Assembly: GCA_028727105.1 (NCBI GenBank)
Contig: JAQYOU010000176.1
Location: 1 to 33,731, forward strand
Length of the DNA stretch: 33,731 bases
Direction: 5' to 3'
Origin: a bacterium
Lineage (GTDB): Bacteria; Bacillota; Clostridia; Lachnospirales; Lachnospiraceae
Every line of letters begins with the position of its first letter. Position 1 is the first letter of the stretch. Positions 1 to 7,611 of the stretch are shown one piece after another. A model generated the notes under the pieces. It was not told the origin of the DNA. It saw only the letters and a program-made list of their open reading frames with translations, and did not search any database. The position numbers were made by a program, and so were the translations under genes.

Positions 1-91
1 CATCCAATACTTTTCTCCGATATTTTACTACCATAACAAGATGATAATATAACAAATATACTGAATTAGCATTATGATCTATTTCTTTCAT
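1..91 (-). CDS. tnpA: IS200/IS605-family transposase TnpA (Y1 HUH), N-terminal part, cut by window edge
   Basis: Reading the minus strand from the ATG at 91 gives 30 codons before the window ends, including YYHLVMVVKYRRKVLD. This is the opening strand and basic patch seen at the start of TnpA proteins of the IS200/IS605 family, single-strand transposases with one catalytic tyrosine and an HUH metal site. The HUH motif and tyrosine would lie beyond the left edge, so activity cannot be judged. A GAGAGG ribosome site sits about 11 bases upstream. An upstream ATG in another frame closes after four codons, so the 91 start is preferred. The hairpin at 194-216 behind it fits the element's left end. 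Identification rests on a short stretch but the match to the family's first strand is characteristic. Confidence 0.85.
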   Translation of the reverse strand, partial: MKEIDHNANSVYLLYYHLVMVVKYRRKVLD

Positions 92-193
92 ATAATCAGC
101 ATCCTCTCGTTTTCGACTGATTATATTATATCACACATTCGTCAAAAGAACAAGTGTTCCCTTCTGTTTTTATCAAAACATTTTGCAATTCAT

Positions 194-216
194 CTCACCA
201 CCTGAAGAGGTGGGAG
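194..216. repeat. Subterminal hairpin of the IS left end
   Basis: CTC-A-CCACCT, loop GAAG, AGGTGG-GAG: a nine-pair stem with a single bulged A. IS200/IS605 ends carry imperfect hairpins of this sort with an unpaired base that TnpA recognises on single-stranded DNA. It lies about 17 bases inside the proposed left end. It also carries the stop codon that now ends the interrupted host gene. Confidence 0.7.
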
Positions 217-548
217 AATTCTTGCTTATTCATGTTAAAATCCGTTCCCATTTCATTCACATTCAAAACCCACTTCGGTTGCTTGACATTCTTGATGGTA
301 AGCGTATTCGTTTTCTTATCGTAAGAAAATCCCGATACTTTTTCTACCTTTGTTCCTGCTTCCTCTGCCTTAGGAAAGAAAATGGAAACTACCTCGTTCT
401 CACTTTTTTCAACCCTGATATAACAAAATCCATTGGATGGTCCTTTGTTTGATGCTGCCATGACACTTGTTGGAAATAGCGATACCACCATAACCATTGC
501 AATTATTAGTGTAATTACTTTTGTTTGAAGATTTGTCCTTTTGCTCAT
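195..548 (-). pseudogene. Small secreted protein gene truncated by IS insertion
   Basis: The frame starts at 548 with a good ribosome site (AAGGAGGG about eight bases ahead) and encodes a signal peptide (KR..., hydrophobic 12-25, cleavage near VMA-ASN). About 75 residues of mature protein follow, including VSGFSYDKKTNTLTIKN, a pattern I associate with repeated beta-rich domains of Firmicutes surface proteins. The host-coded part ends at GTDFN (about 234); the last 12 residues, MNKQEFSHLFRW, come from the IS left end and its hairpin. The natural protein was presumably longer, with the remainder beyond the IS to the left. The upstream region carries the 49-bp element also found before the operon at 4040-4771, implying shared control. 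Function unknown. Confidence 0.75.
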
Positions 549-615
549 CTGGAATTCCTCCCTTTACTTTTTCCGTTGTCTATGATTTCGCGAAGCTCCT
601 GCTTGCTCACTACTT

Positions 616-664
616 ATGATAAATAATTTTATCATGAAGTTTATATTTTTTCACAGGATTACCA
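616..664 (-). promoter_or_regulatory. Shared 49-bp upstream element, copy A
   Basis: Matches 4823-4871 at 42 of 49 positions by eye. It opens (plus strand) with a perfect inverted repeat ATGATAA-N6-TTATCAT (616-635) and ends with TTTTCACA-N2-ATTACCA. It lies 68 bases before the start codon of the truncated secreted-protein gene. There is no gene on its other side that could own it, since the downstream minus gene ends with the terminator at 750-794. It therefore belongs to the 548 start. It probably contains an operator plus promoter parts: on the minus strand TGTGAAAA is followed by TGATAAAAT-like boxes. Confidence 0.65.
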
Positions 665-711
665 CATCTGACAGTTGCCTGTTGTGGAAGTTTCCCTTTA
701 GCAAGAAAAGT

Positions 712-738
712 CAGTTGCCTCCGAAATGCAAGCAACTG
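712..738. repeat. Small inverted repeat CAGTTGC/GCAACTG
   Basis: Arms at 712-718 and 732-738 around a 13-base loop; CAGTTGCCT also occurs directly at 671-679. The repeat lies in the intergenic stretch 549-828 between the promoter element and the terminator. No function is assigned; apart from this, the element and the terminator I see nothing in that stretch. Confidence 0.4.
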
Positions 739-749
739 CGACAGACAGA

Positions 750-794
750 AAAAGTCCACGCCTCCGATCTCTCCTGTCGGTAGCGTGGACTTTT
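750..794 (-). terminator. Rho-independent terminator of the 829-4002 gene
   Basis: Perfect 12-base arms AAAAGTCCACGC and GCGTGGACTTTT around a 21-base loop, with a U-rich tail on the minus strand (CTTTTTCTG). It starts about 35 bases past the stop codon of the large secreted protein. Confidence 0.9.
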
Positions 795-828
795 CCTTAG
801 CGGAACTCGTTTTTCATATCATATATTG

Positions 829-3800
829 TCATGGCTTTACGGTCACAGTCATTTTCACGGTCTTCGTCTTTCCGTTCTTCAGGAGAACCTCTGCCTGAAC
901 CGTTACCTTTCCGGACTTTTTCGCAGTCACAGTGCCGTTCTTATTTACCGTTACAACGTCTGTTTTATTGGTTGAATAGTTGATCTTTTCAACGTTATCC
1001 ATATCCAGCTTCTTACTCAGCTGAATCGCTGTCTTTTTGCCTTTTTCTACGGTAACCGCAGTCTTTTTCGCCTTGACCGTGCTTAGGATCTTCTTCTCAA
1101 CAGTTGCGGCTTCCTTGGTATCCATCAGCTGATAGGTCATGCCCTCAGGAAGCACCACCTTCACACTTCCGCTCTTGTTCACCGTATAAGTCTTGGCATT
1201 CACCATCACATAGTTTCCGGTCTTTTCGTCGATGGACATGACCTTTAACTTGTTTCCGGCTTTCAGATCCTTTGTATCTGCTTTCACAGTATACTCTTTT
1301 TCCCCGGCAGTTACAGTCATGCAGATATTAACCGATTTCGTATTGGCCGCCTCTTCGATCTGGGCGATAATGGAACCGGACAAGGTTGCACCCACACCCT
1401 TCTTGCTGTTTGCGCCCTTTTTATCTACTTCTGCCTCGGCACTGATGGTCTTGCCGTCTGCCGCTTTTTCCACCGTGACTGTCGCTGATGCGCTTCCCGA
1501 AATTTTTTCAATTTCCGAGGTCTGAGTGATGCCGGTCACTTTGCCCTTTGCGTCCTTTTCGGTCGTTACGGTAATAGCGACTTTATTTCCCTTGGTGTTG
1601 GTCTCTGTCTCCTTCTCGGTCTTTGTGGCAGATCCGTCTGCCTTCATGACCGTCTCTGTCGTTTTGACGGAACCATCCTTGGCAGTCTCAACAACTGTCT
1701 CCACCTTGGTTCCGTCGGTCTTGGTCTCCACCTTCGTATCCACCTTGGTTCCGTCTGCCTTGGTATCGGTCTTGGTCTCTACCTTGGTTCCATCCGACTT
1801 CGTCTCGGTTTTGGTGTTGTCGGTTGTTGTATCGGCAGCCGGTGTTGAAGAGCCGGAAAAACTGCCGCTGGAACCGCCCCATGAACCGCCGGAGGAGCTG
1901 CCTGACTGCGATCCGTCAGAAGAGCCTTCGCTGGAGTCGCCAGAGTCCTGGCTGCTACCCGCTTTCTTTATAATCGTATAGGTAGAAAATTTGTCGCTGT
2001 CAAAACTCACAGCCACAGTTCCGTTCTGTCTTGTTACCGTTGTCGTTAGTTCAGCATATTCCTCACCATGCTGACGGACGATTGTCAATGTCTCGTTTTC
2101 TGCCAGTGTCACATCATTTAAATCCAACGTGATATTGACCGGATTCCGTAATTCTGATAAATTCTCTGTCCAAAATTTATCTCCCGTTACGCTCAATGCA
2201 CCGTTTCTCGCCTGTGCCTGCTCAGCATCACTTAATTTTCCGGCTTTTGCAATGATCTGATCTATTTTTACATCAAGCGCTGCAACTGCCTCGCCGCTTA
2301 CGACCTGCAAAGCTGCCTCATTGTTCGAACCGGATGCAGATGTTACCGTCAATGCAACATTTCCTGTATCAATCGCTTCTGTTGTTCCGGAAATCTGCGC
2401 TTCGGAAATCTCACTTGCTTCCTTTATGCTTACTACATCGTGTGTTCGTTCAAACATGGCAGAGAAATGGATATTTGAATCAACCTTAAAAGAAAACTGA
2501 CTCGGTACCTCTGCATCCGGAGTCAATTGCATTCCATTTAAGCTGGCTTTTAGGATCTGGTAGCCGGCATCCGGAATCAATTTTACAGTGACAGTAGAAT
2601 TCATCGGAACATTGCACTGACCACTGGCCTTTTCTGCTGCTTCCAGCATCTCCTCAGCAGTAAATTTATCGTTTGCTTCAGCATATCCCGGGCGCAACCC
2701 ACCGGAATCATAGCCTGCTTTTTCAATCTGCACCACAAGGTTCTCATCAAGACCTTGTTCCGGTCGCCATCCTGCTTCATTTGAATAATAGACTTTACCA
2801 TCCGTTCCTACTACCTTCACCAGCTCTACGGTTCCGTTCTCTACCAACTGATCATCGCTCGCTGAGTCGCCTGCCGCTTCAACCTGTGCTTTGTATTTGG
2901 CATTCCACCAACTGATATTCTTTCGGCTGTCAAAGGGAAGCAGACACCGCAGTGCGTAAGTATTCGATTCTGATGTCAAATCTACTGTCTCCTGACCGAT
3001 TTGAAAGCCCTTCAAATCAATGACCAGTCCTCCGCACTCCCGATCCTGCTCTTCGCCGTCCACATGATAACTGCCTTTCAGATAACTCTCCCAGTCTCTG
3101 TTTTGATCCGTCATAGCAACAAATTTACCTGTGCGATAGTCATAATATGAAATCGTCACATCATTTTGTCTATCCCAATCTCCCAGCTCGTTTTTCTTAT
3201 AAACTTCAAAGCCGAGATGATTGCCGCCCAAATCACTGCCGGTCTTAAGGCGCAGATATTGACCTGATTTCGCAATTCCAAAGAGTTTTGCTTTTTCATT
3301 GCTTGAATCCACATTCGCCAATACGCCCTCTACGGTTGACTGATCAAGCTCTGTCTTTCCAGTCCAACTGCTCCCGTTATAACTATCCGAAAATTCATAT
3401 GTGATCGTTCCCTGTGATGAGCCAACCCACTGGGACAGAATGTTGATGCCATTTCCCAGATACTGATTATAGGCATCTGCCCAAAAGGTAGGAGCAGTAT
3501 TCTCGCCCTCATCGGGTATTTCCTCGTTACTTTTAAATGTGACAGATTCTAGTTCATACACATGGCCTGATGGCAATTGATAACCATCCTCGCCCAAAAG
3601 CGCAGTTTGGACATCCTCCGGAACGGGAACAGGATTTCCAGTATCTACACGCCAAGTAATTTCTCCCCAACTAATTACATAACCGGCATTCAGAACAATA
3701 CGCACTTTACTGGCTGTTTTCGCACCTTCGCCTTCCATTTGCGTATAATTCACCCATCCAGTCCCATTGTAGATTAACACTTGGCCATACGATGCACTAT

Positions 3801-4002
3801 CATCGCGAAAAGTCACCGAGATCGTGGCAGAATTACTGGTCGCACCGGTATCGTTCGTACCACTAGTATCAATATTACCATCACCAACTTCGCTTTCGCC
3901 TTCCGCCAGCACCGTCTCCAGCCCCGCTCCACCAAGCATCATAGAGCATGCCACAACCGCGCTCAACAGCCCGGCCATGATCCGTTTCATCTTACCTCTC
4001 AT
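829..4002 (-). CDS. Large secreted or surface repeat protein with C-terminal Ig-like (Big2-type) domain
   Basis: 1057 residues. AGGAGG stands eight bases before the ATG at 4002. The leader (MRGKMKRIM, hydrophobic to about 32) could be cut after VLA (signal peptidase I) or, less likely, at the VVAC lipobox ending at C19. Residues about 35-520 are beta-rich with no domain I recognise. Residues about 520-690 resemble bacterial surface domains. A Ser/Gly linker (around 690-730) follows, then five 13-residue Thr/Lys/Asp repeats (DGTKV...), then a region rich in charged residues. The end, 972-1057, has the KKTAVTVEKGKKTAIQL ... VVTVNKNGTVTAKKSGKVTV pattern of Big2 immunoglobulin-like domains. No LPXTG motif or membrane anchor is visible, so wall attachment is unclear. 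It is second in an operon with the fibronectin-III protein, 37 bases behind it. Role in adhesion or glycan contact is inference only. Confidence 0.8.
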   Translation of the reverse strand: MRGKMKRIMAGLLSAVVACSMMLGGAGLETVLAEGESEVGDGNIDTSGTNDTGATSNSATISVTFRDDSASYGQVLIYNGTGWVNYTQMEGEGAKTASKVRIVLNAGYVISWGEITWRVDTGNPVPVPEDVQTALLGEDGYQLPSGHVYELESVTFKSNEEIPDEGENTAPTFWADAYNQYLGNGINILSQWVGSSQGTITYEFSDSYNGSSWTGKTELDQSTVEGVLANVDSSNEKAKLFGIAKSGQYLRLKTGSDLGGNHLGFEVYKKNELGDWDRQNDVTISYYDYRTGKFVAMTDQNRDWESYLKGSYHVDGEEQDRECGGLVIDLKGFQIGQETVDLTSESNTYALRCLLPFDSRKNISWWNAKYKAQVEAAGDSASDDQLVENGTVELVKVVGTDGKVYYSNEAGWRPEQGLDENLVVQIEKAGYDSGGLRPGYAEANDKFTAEEMLEAAEKASGQCNVPMNSTVTVKLIPDAGYQILKASLNGMQLTPDAEVPSQFSFKVDSNIHFSAMFERTHDVVSIKEASEISEAQISGTTEAIDTGNVALTVTSASGSNNEAALQVVSGEAVAALDVKIDQIIAKAGKLSDAEQAQARNGALSVTGDKFWTENLSELRNPVNITLDLNDVTLAENETLTIVRQHGEEYAELTTTVTRQNGTVAVSFDSDKFSTYTIIKKAGSSQDSGDSSEGSSDGSQSGSSSGGSWGGSSGSFSGSSTPAADTTTDNTKTETKSDGTKVETKTDTKADGTKVDTKVETKTDGTKVETVVETAKDGSVKTTETVMKADGSATKTEKETETNTKGNKVAITVTTEKDAKGKVTGITQTSEIEKISGSASATVTVEKAADGKTISAEAEVDKKGANSKKGVGATLSGSIIAQIEEAANTKSVNICMTVTAGEKEYTVKADTKDLKAGNKLKVMSIDEKTGNYVMVNAKTYTVNKSGSVKVVLPEGMTYQLMDTKEAATVEKKILSTVKAKKTAVTVEKGKKTAIQLSKKLDMDNVEKINYSTNKTDVVTVNKNGTVTAKKSGKVTVQAEVLLKNGKTKTVKMTVTVKP
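1600..1794 (-). repeat. Five 39-bp (13-residue) tandem repeats inside the secreted protein
   Basis: Successive units begin DGTKV, DGTKV, DGTKV, DGSVK, DGSAT, each 13 residues apart. At DNA level ACCTTGGTTCC recurs at 1703, 1742 and 1781, exactly 39 bases apart. The three units nearest the Ser/Gly linker are almost identical, while the C-terminal two have drifted. Such near-identical units could gain or lose copies by slippage and change stalk length without breaking the frame. Confidence 0.85.
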
Positions 4003-4039
4003 ATTCCAATCCTCCTAAAATATCCGGCTTGATTCCACA

Positions 4040-4771
4040 CTATTTCTTTGTCGCCTTGCTCACTACGCTGCTCCACTTGCCGTAAGCCTTTACGGTCTGT
4101 CCCAGCTCATCCGTATAATTCTTGTATGCACGAACCTTTACATAGTACTTCTTGCCGCCGCTTAGCTTCTTGATGGTGTAGCCGGTCTTGCTGCCCGCTA
4201 CCTGAACGGCCTTTGTCTTGGATTTTGCAAAGCTCTTGCTTGTGCTGTACTGGATTTCATAACCGCTGACAGAAGCCTTCTTCCAGGAGAGCTTCAATGC
4301 CTTGGACTGAGCCGTTGCCTTCACACTGCTCACCTTGCCGACGGTAGGCTTTTTCACGGTATTTCCCTCGGAATTTGCGAAGGTAATGCCTGCTACAGAG
4401 AAACCATAAGCCTGATTTGCCGCCACCGGATCATCCTCTGCATGATAGGTCAGGGTCACTCCGACCCGTCCGTCACCCGGTACAAAGGCGATCTCTAAAG
4501 GATTCCTTCCCTGACTGTCCTTCGCCGTCGACTTGCTTCCGACATTTTCCAGCTTGTTGCCATTTACAGTTATGACCTGAAAATCCAGATCCTTCAGATC
4601 AAAATCTCCGACGATCTCCGATCCGTTTGTCACGTTTTCGTAGGTTTTTCCGCCGATACGGATGGTCAGAACCGTGCTCTCTCCCTCCTCCGCGAATGTC
4701 ATCACGGGTGAAAACAGGCTCATCAAACAGATGCAAAATGCCAAAAATAAGCTTCCCAATTTTTTCTTCAT
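4040..4771 (-). CDS. Secreted protein with fibronectin type III domain
   Basis: 243 residues from the ATG at 4771; a TTG two codons upstream is rejected because it would leave only two bases after GGAGGG, whereas the ATG has eight. The signal peptide runs to about TFA-EEG. Residues about 30-140 carry an unrecognised beta-rich module (TVLTIRIGGKTYENV start). From about 145 to the end is a fibronectin-III fold: VSSVKATAQSKALKLSWKK, then SGYEIQYSTSKSF, then GGKKYYVKVRAYK and YGKWS, all typical strand signatures. It is the first gene of the pair with the 1057-residue protein and follows the 49-bp element. The product is extracellular. A substrate or partner cannot be told; FnIII modules in gut Firmicutes often accompany carbohydrate-active or adhesive surface proteins. 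Confidence 0.85.
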   Translation of the reverse strand: MKKKLGSLFLAFCICLMSLFSPVMTFAEEGESTVLTIRIGGKTYENVTNGSEIVGDFDLKDLDFQVITVNGNKLENVGSKSTAKDSQGRNPLEIAFVPGDGRVGVTLTYHAEDDPVAANQAYGFSVAGITFANSEGNTVKKPTVGKVSSVKATAQSKALKLSWKKASVSGYEIQYSTSKSFAKSKTKAVQVAGSKTGYTIKKLSGGKKYYVKVRAYKNYTDELGQTVKAYGKWSSVVSKATKK

Positions 4772-4822
4772 AAACAAATCCCTCCTGATGTAATAAATAT
4801 TGCTTGTACATTTGCACTATAC

Positions 4823-4871
4823 ATGATATATAATTTTATCATGAATTTAACATCTTTTCACAAAATTACCA
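4823..4871 (-). promoter_or_regulatory. Shared 49-bp upstream element, copy B
   Basis: Counterpart of 616-664 (42 of 49 identical). The inverted repeat is ATGATAT-N6-TTATCAT, one base off perfect. It lies 51 bases upstream of the FnIII-protein start on the minus strand and 45 bases upstream of the divergent regulator start at 4917. It is therefore placed to control both, and the adjacent regulator is the obvious candidate to bind it. Confidence 0.65.
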
Positions 4872-4916
4872 GTTTTGGCATTTGACTATCATGGAAATTA
4901 TATAAGGAGACTTCGC

Positions 4917-6650
4917 ATGAAATTCAAAGACTACCTAAACCAATACATGGAAATGCTTGGCTGTTCAGCCAAAGAACTGGCAGATGCGTGTGAGCTGTCG
5001 TCTGCGGTGATCAGCCGCTATCGCACCGGTGAACGTGAACCTGCGAAAGGCAGTGACCAGCTTGAAAAACTGATCCGGGGAACTGCCATGCTGTTTGAGT
5101 CTAAGGGCATGGCAGACATGTCTGCTGAAAAAATCCGTGCAGAATTAGAATCCTCACTGAACCTGAAAAACACCACGTTTGAGAATTTCGTGAAGAATTT
5201 TGACAGCCTGATCTCTGCACTGAACATCAATATGAAGGCTTTGGCTGCGGCTTCCAGCTTTGATGTCTCCTACCTGTACCGGGTGCGCGCCGGTCAGAGA
5301 CATCCCAGTGATCTGAATGCGTTCTGCAGCAACCTGTGCCGATACATCGTGTCCCGTCACAGTACGCCCCGAGACAAAGAGATCGTGGCTTCCTTAACCG
5401 GATATGCGCTGGAGCAGCTGCAGACCGACACGGACTATATGAACCAATTGCAGCACTGGCTCTATCATGGCGCTGTCACACACACCGCCGGCGATATGGA
5501 ACAGTTTCTGAACAATCTGGATTCCTTCAATCTGGACGAATACATCCGCGCGATCCATTTTGATGAGCTGAAGGTACCGGCCATACCTTTTCAGATCTAT
5601 TCGCCCCGCTCCTACTACGGAATCGAGGAAATGCGAAAAGGGGAGCTGGATTTTTTCAAGCATACGGTTCTGGCAAAATCCATGGAGCCGATCTTCATGT
5701 GCAGCGATATGCCCATGGCAGATATGGCGAAAGACATGGATTTTAACCGCAAGTGGATGTTTGCCATTGCCATGTCCTTGAAAAAAGGACTTCATTTAAA
5801 TATCATTCACAATATTGACCGCCCGTTCCATGAGATGATGCTGGGGCTGGAAAGCTGGATTCCCATCTATATGACCGGTCAGGTTTCACCTTACCATTTA
5901 CCTAATATGCCCACGCCGGTGTATCATCATTTTACCTATGTATCCGGCACCGTGGCGCTGGCAGGCGAATGTATCAGCGGACATCATGACCACGGAAAAT
6001 ACTACCTGACCAACAACCGCGAAGAGGTTGCCTACTACAAGCAAAAAGCCGCTGACCTTCTGGAAAAGGCACAGCCGCTCATGGAAATCTTCCGCGCAGA
6101 GTCAGAAACACGCTTTGAAACTTATCAGCAAACGGAGGTGCAGGAGCCGGGAAACCGTCATAACCTCCTGTCTGCTCCGCCCATATATACGATAACACCG
6201 GAGCTTCTTACCCGGATCCTGAAGCGCGCCGGCCTTTCTTCCAAAGACCAGGAACGATTGCTGTACCATGCCGAAAACCAGCGGCGGCTTGCGAAAAAAA
6301 CAATGGAACATGCGCTGATCTTTGATGAATTTGCCACCATTCCGGAAGATGAATTTCAAAGACATCCGTTGCAGCTTTCCTTGGATGATGCCTTTTACGA
6401 AGCAGATATTCCCTATACTTACGAAGAGTATCTGGCTCATATCCGATTCACCAAGGATTTTGCTGCGGCGCATCCGCACTACAAGGTTTCTGCGGAGGCC
6501 AAACAGACCTTTCGCAACATCCAAATTCACATCGTAGAAGGAAAGCTCGTGCGGATATCAAAATCCCGCACACCGGTCATTCACTTTGTCATCCGCCATC
6601 CAAAGATGGTTCACGCACTTGAACATTTTGTCTCACCAATCACAGAATAA
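4917..6650 (+). CDS. Large HTH (XRE-like) transcriptional regulator
   Basis: 577 residues from the ATG at 4917, chosen because AGGAG sits seven bases ahead; the frame extends 14 codons further upstream without a ribosome site. Residues 1-45 look like a lambda-repressor-type HTH (GCSAKELADACELSSAVISRY, then GEREP). A second similar segment occurs at about 88-150 (INMKALAAASSFDVSYLYRV, then GQRHP). The remaining 430 residues have no domain I can name. They include a His/Tyr-rich middle and a C-terminal part that may be a sensor. The gene is divergent from the secreted-protein operon with one shared element between them, so local control of that operon is the likely job. It ends 62 bases before a bidirectional terminator. 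A regulator is fairly sure; its ligand is unknown. Confidence 0.75.
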   Translation: MKFKDYLNQYMEMLGCSAKELADACELSSAVISRYRTGEREPAKGSDQLEKLIRGTAMLFESKGMADMSAEKIRAELESSLNLKNTTFENFVKNFDSLISALNINMKALAAASSFDVSYLYRVRAGQRHPSDLNAFCSNLCRYIVSRHSTPRDKEIVASLTGYALEQLQTDTDYMNQLQHWLYHGAVTHTAGDMEQFLNNLDSFNLDEYIRAIHFDELKVPAIPFQIYSPRSYYGIEEMRKGELDFFKHTVLAKSMEPIFMCSDMPMADMAKDMDFNRKWMFAIAMSLKKGLHLNIIHNIDRPFHEMMLGLESWIPIYMTGQVSPYHLPNMPTPVYHHFTYVSGTVALAGECISGHHDHGKYYLTNNREEVAYYKQKAADLLEKAQPLMEIFRAESETRFETYQQTEVQEPGNRHNLLSAPPIYTITPELLTRILKRAGLSSKDQERLLYHAENQRRLAKKTMEHALIFDEFATIPEDEFQRHPLQLSLDDAFYEADIPYTYEEYLAHIRFTKDFAAAHPHYKVSAEAKQTFRNIQIHIVEGKLVRISKSRTPVIHFVIRHPKMVHALEHFVSPITE

Positions 6651-6712
6651 CGGAGGCTCCTGTTCCGGAGGGAATGCAAAACCTGTAAGAGAAAACAAAA
6701 CTTTCTATACGC

Positions 6713-6739
6713 AAAAAAGAGCCTGCATGGCTCTTTTTT
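6713..6739. terminator. Bidirectional terminator between the regulator and pstA
   Basis: AAAAAAGAGCC, loop TGCAT, GGCTCTTTTTT: 11 perfect pairs with A and T tracts that serve as U-tails on both strands. It separates the convergent regulator (plus) and pst operon (minus), and its position shows that the pst transcript ends after pstA. Confidence 0.93.
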
Positions 6740-6750
6740 CGACTGATTGT

Positions 6751-7611
6751 TTACGCTTCTCCGTGCTGTTTCTGTACACCGGATGCGATCCTGCCTGATA
6801 TGAAGTTGATAAAAATTACAAGTACAAGCAGTACAACAGCTGTCGCATACGCCTGATCTGTATTGAGTCCTTCCTTGGAAAGTAAATACATATGTACAGA
6901 TAAGGTTCTTCCGGAATTGAATATGGAAGAAGCAGCTTTTGTAAAAGTTCCTGCCGTATAGATCAGCGCGGCTGTCTCTCCGACAATACGTCCGATGGAA
7001 AGCACAATTCCGGAAAAGATGCCGGGCATCGCTGCAGGAAGGACGATCTTAAAAATTGTACGCAGCTTTCCGGCACCCAGTCCGAAGCTTCCCTCCCGGT
7101 ACGATTTCGGTACCGAAAGAAGCGCCTCCTCCGTTGTACGCATGATCACGGGAAGTACCATGATCGCCAGTGTCAGCGCTCCGGACAGCATGGAAATTCC
7201 AAACATGCTGTTGAAGAACAGCATACCAAACAATCCGTATACGATGGACGGGATTCCGGTAAGCGTCTCTGCTGTCATGCGGATCACCGGAACGAATCGG
7301 TTTTTGGAGCTTGCATACTCCACCAGATAGATGGCTGATCCGATACCAAAAGGAATAGCAACGACCAGCGTCAGGATCGTCATCTCCAGTGTATTGATCA
7401 AAGCCGGGAGCATGGAAACATTTTCTGAATCGTATTCCCAGGCAAACAGCTCCGGTGTCAGATGGGGCACGCCCTTGACTAATATGTAGACGATCAAAAA
7501 TCCCAACACAAGTACCGTAAGTACTGCTGAAAAAATCGTGATCCCCCTCCAGATCCCCGCCGTGATCTGATTTTTCTTTATGACTTTTTCACCAGATTCT
7601 ACTTTTGTCAT
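6751..7611 (-). CDS. pstA: Phosphate ABC transporter permease PstA
   Basis: About 286 residues, with six membrane segments expected. It contains NTLEMTILTLVVAIPFGIGSAIYL, LTGIPSIVYGLFG, and the coupling-helix region SYREGSFGLGAGKLRTIFKIVLPAAMPGI, all typical of PstA. It forms the inner-membrane channel with PstC for high-affinity phosphate uptake. The start is taken as the ATG at 7611, whose A is also the last base of the pstC stop (TGATG), a classical translational coupling; a GTG at 7614 is the alternative. It is the last gene of pstS-pstC-pstA. The ATPase gene pstB and phoU, which usually follow, are absent before the terminator. Confidence 0.95.
   Translation of the reverse strand: MTKVESGEKVIKKNQITAGIWRGITIFSAVLTVLVLGFLIVYILVKGVPHLTPELFAWEYDSENVSMLPALINTLEMTILTLVVAIPFGIGSAIYLVEYASSKNRFVPVIRMTAETLTGIPSIVYGLFGMLFFNSMFGISMLSGALTLAIMVLPVIMRTTEEALLSVPKSYREGSFGLGAGKLRTIFKIVLPAAMPGIFSGIVLSIGRIVGETAALIYTAGTFTKAASSIFNSGRTLSVHMYLLSKEGLNTDQAYATAVVLLVLVIFINFISGRIASGVQKQHGEA

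Larger units (their letters stand above)
1..233 (-). mobile_element. Left-end portion of an IS200/IS605-type insertion sequence
   Basis: The segment holds the start of tnpA (91 leftward), about 100 bases of leader, and a subterminal hairpin. On the minus strand the host gene reads up to TTTTAAC (plus 234-240), after which the secreted-protein reading frame loses its expected continuation. IS605-type elements insert 3' of a TTTAA(C)- or TTAC-like tetra/pentanucleotide without duplicating it, so 233 is taken as the first element base. The right end, and any tnpB, lie outside the window. The boundary is inferred, not proved by an empty-site comparison. Confidence 0.75.

Noticed and set aside
1232-1981. 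Plus-strand open frames opposite the secreted repeat protein
   Set aside because: Composition (Val/Ser/Pro runs) mirrors the Thr/Lys/Asp-rich minus gene; no ribosome sites or domain features.
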